DNA from: Pseudomonadales bacterium
Lineage (GTDB): Bacteria > Pseudomonadota > Gammaproteobacteria > Pseudomonadales > UBA7239
DNA: 6,285 nucleotides
Direction of reading: 5' to 3'
NCBI GenBank assembly: GCA_020443005.1
Contig: JAGRJA010000277.1
Coordinates: 1 to 6,285, forward strand
The notes beneath the pieces were generated by a model, which ran no database searches, was not told the origin of the DNA, and was given only the letters and a program-made list of their open reading frames with translations. The translations under genes were made by a program, and so were the position numbers. This document shows positions 5,499-6,285 of this stretch, one piece after another. Numbering within the stretch: position 1 is the first letter of the stretch; the number at the start of each line of letters is the position of its first letter.

Positions 5499-5882
5499 AT
5501 GAGCAATAGCAATGAGGATTGGAAAGCAAAGCTGACACCCGAGCAGTACCATGTTTGCAGGGAGAAAGGTACAGAGAGAGCGTTTACGGGAAAATACTGG
5601 GATGAGAAGCGCAGTGGTCTGTATCGTTGTACCTGCTGTGGTGCCGACCTTTTTAACAGTAATACCAAATATGATTCCGGTTCGGGGTGGCCAAGTTTTT
5701 ACCAACCCGTCAGTGCAAACTGCATCAAGGAGATCAGGGATCATTCTCATGGTATGTTGAGGACAGAGGTGGTTTGTAAAGATTGCGACTCGCATCTCGG
5801 CCATGTTTTTCCCGATGGTCCTGATCCGACAGGCCTCCGTTACTGTATAAACTCATTATCACTTGATTTTCAGCCTGAATAA
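5499..5882 (+). CDS. msrB: Peptide methionine-(R)-S-oxide reductase MsrB
   Basis: MsrB reduces the R epimer of methionine sulfoxide in proteins, repairing oxidative damage, usually with thioredoxin as reductant. The 127 residues form a complete single-domain enzyme. Two zinc-binding CxxC pairs are present, Cys44/Cys47 (CTCCG) and Cys93/Cys96 (CKDC). The catalytic cysteine is Cys116 in RYCINS, and the flanking signatures GWPSF (63-67), HSHGM (82-86) and HLGHVFPDGPDPTG (99-112) are all intact. The resolving cysteine seen in E. coli-type enzymes (SGCGWPSF) is Ser62 here; Cys20, Cys46 and Cys75 are possible substitutes. GAGGG at 5488-5492, six bases before the ATG, supports the start. The gene is divergent from alaA and is followed after 20 bp by a glutathione peroxidase gene, so the two form an oxidative-stress operon. 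Confidence 0.97.
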   Translation: MSNSNEDWKAKLTPEQYHVCREKGTERAFTGKYWDEKRSGLYRCTCCGADLFNSNTKYDSGSGWPSFYQPVSANCIKEIRDHSHGMLRTEVVCKDCDSHLGHVFPDGPDPTGLRYCINSLSLDFQPE

Positions 5883-5890
5883 TTTCTACA

Positions 5891-5895
5891 AGGAG
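5891..5895 (+). promoter_or_regulatory. Shine-Dalgarno site of the peroxidase gene
   Basis: AGGAG lies in the 20-bp gap after the msrB stop, seven bases before the ATG at 5903. It fixes the start of the truncated peroxidase frame and supports efficient independent translation within the msrB transcript. Confidence 0.8.
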
Positions 5896-5902
5896 TTTCG
5901 CA

Positions 5903-6285
5903 ATGAGCAGTGTTTTTGACTTGAGTGCCGATAATCTTTCCGGTTCACCGGTAAACCTTTCGGAATATCGAGGAAAGGTTTTGCTGATTGTAAATACTGC
6001 CAGTAAATGTGGGCTTACCCCGCAGTACAAGGGGCTTGAAGCGCTCTATGAAAAGTTCAGGGAAGAAGGCCTGGAAATACTGGGCTTTCCCTGCAATCAG
6101 TTTGCGGGGCAGGAACCGGGTTCTGCTGAAGCAATTAGCGAGTTTTGCCAAATGAATTATGGGGTCAGTTTTCCGATGTTTGCAAAAGTTGATGTGAATG
6201 GTGAAAACACCCATCCTGTGTTCAAATTGCTTAAAGAGGATGCACCGGGCTTGATGGGCAGCAAGCAAATCAAATGGAATTTCAC
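5903..6285 (+). CDS. gpx: Glutathione peroxidase family protein, 3' end cut by window
   Basis: This thiol peroxidase reduces hydrogen peroxide and organic hydroperoxides. The window holds 127 codons plus two bases from an ATG with a good ribosome binding site; the family is usually about 160 residues, so roughly the last 30 are missing beyond the edge, not by mutation. Family motifs are VNTASKCGLTPQY (30-42) with peroxidatic Cys36, FPCNQFAGQEPG (62-73) with catalytic Gln70, and KWNF (124-127) with Trp125 and Asn126. Codon 36 is TGT, so this is a cysteine enzyme, not a selenoprotein. Cys82 in EFCQ sits where the resolving cysteine of yeast Gpx3 lies, which suggests reduction by thioredoxin rather than glutathione despite the family name. 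No signal peptide is visible, so it is cytosolic. It is the second gene of an operon with msrB, so damage prevention and repair are expressed together. Confidence 0.95.
   Translation, partial: MSSVFDLSADNLSGSPVNLSEYRGKVLLIVNTASKCGLTPQYKGLEALYEKFREEGLEILGFPCNQFAGQEPGSAEAISEFCQMNYGVSFPMFAKVDVNGENTHPVFKLLKEDAPGLMGSKQIKWNF

Noticed and set aside
5448..5804. Minus-strand ORF over msrB (118 codons), and similar long reverse-frame ORFs over alaA, pdxB and gpx
   Set aside because: They are shadows of strongly recognised genes on the other frame, with no family motifs or ribosome binding sites.
6008..6010. Selenocysteine codon in the peroxidase active site
   Set aside because: The codon for residue 36 is TGT (cysteine), not TGA, and the reading frame has no internal stop.

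Overview
This window looks like ordinary chromosomal DNA from a gammaproteobacterium with moderate GC content. The best taxonomic evidence is the gene set. It has an EF-P hydroxylase (epmC) and an erythronate-4-phosphate dehydrogenase (pdxB), both largely gammaproteobacterial. It also has an AlaA-type aminotransferase that matches the E. coli protein closely along its length. The divergent alaA / msrB-gpx layout resembles, from memory, the PA2828-PA2826 region of Pseudomonas aeruginosa, so a marine or environmental relative of the Pseudomonas/Oceanospirillales groups is plausible. The genus cannot be fixed from the sequence alone.

Layout: (1) 26-742, minus strand, a 238-residue protein I do not recognise, with a very strong Shine-Dalgarno sequence. 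(2) 743-972, a 230-bp divergent intergenic region holding a perfect TATAAT for the rightward genes. (3) 973-3687, a rightward cluster of epmC, pdxB and a class I SAM-dependent methyltransferase of the RlmI/RlmK superfamily. epmC and pdxB overlap by one base. The 52-bp gap before the methyltransferase holds a seven-codon mini-ORF and a 7-bp inverted repeat that covers the methyltransferase start codon. (4) 3716-5396, a leftward pair, alaA followed by a 149-residue unknown protein with a winged-helix-like pattern. It converges on the methyltransferase with a 28-bp gap. (5) 5397-5498, the alaA/msrB divergent promoter region. (6) 5499 to the right edge, msrB followed by a glutathione peroxidase-family gene cut by the window end.

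How the genes fit together: epmC acts on translation factor EF-P, and the methyltransferase probably acts on RNA, so both may serve the translation machinery. pdxB makes a precursor of pyridoxal phosphate, the cofactor AlaA uses. msrB and gpx repair and prevent oxidative damage, and probably both draw on thioredoxin. I found no mobile element, CRISPR array, RNA gene, toxin-antitoxin pair or defence system. The items most worth a second look are the methyltransferase, which lacks the PUA domain and apparently the m5C catalytic cysteine, its odd translation-initiation region, and the two uncharacterised proteins.
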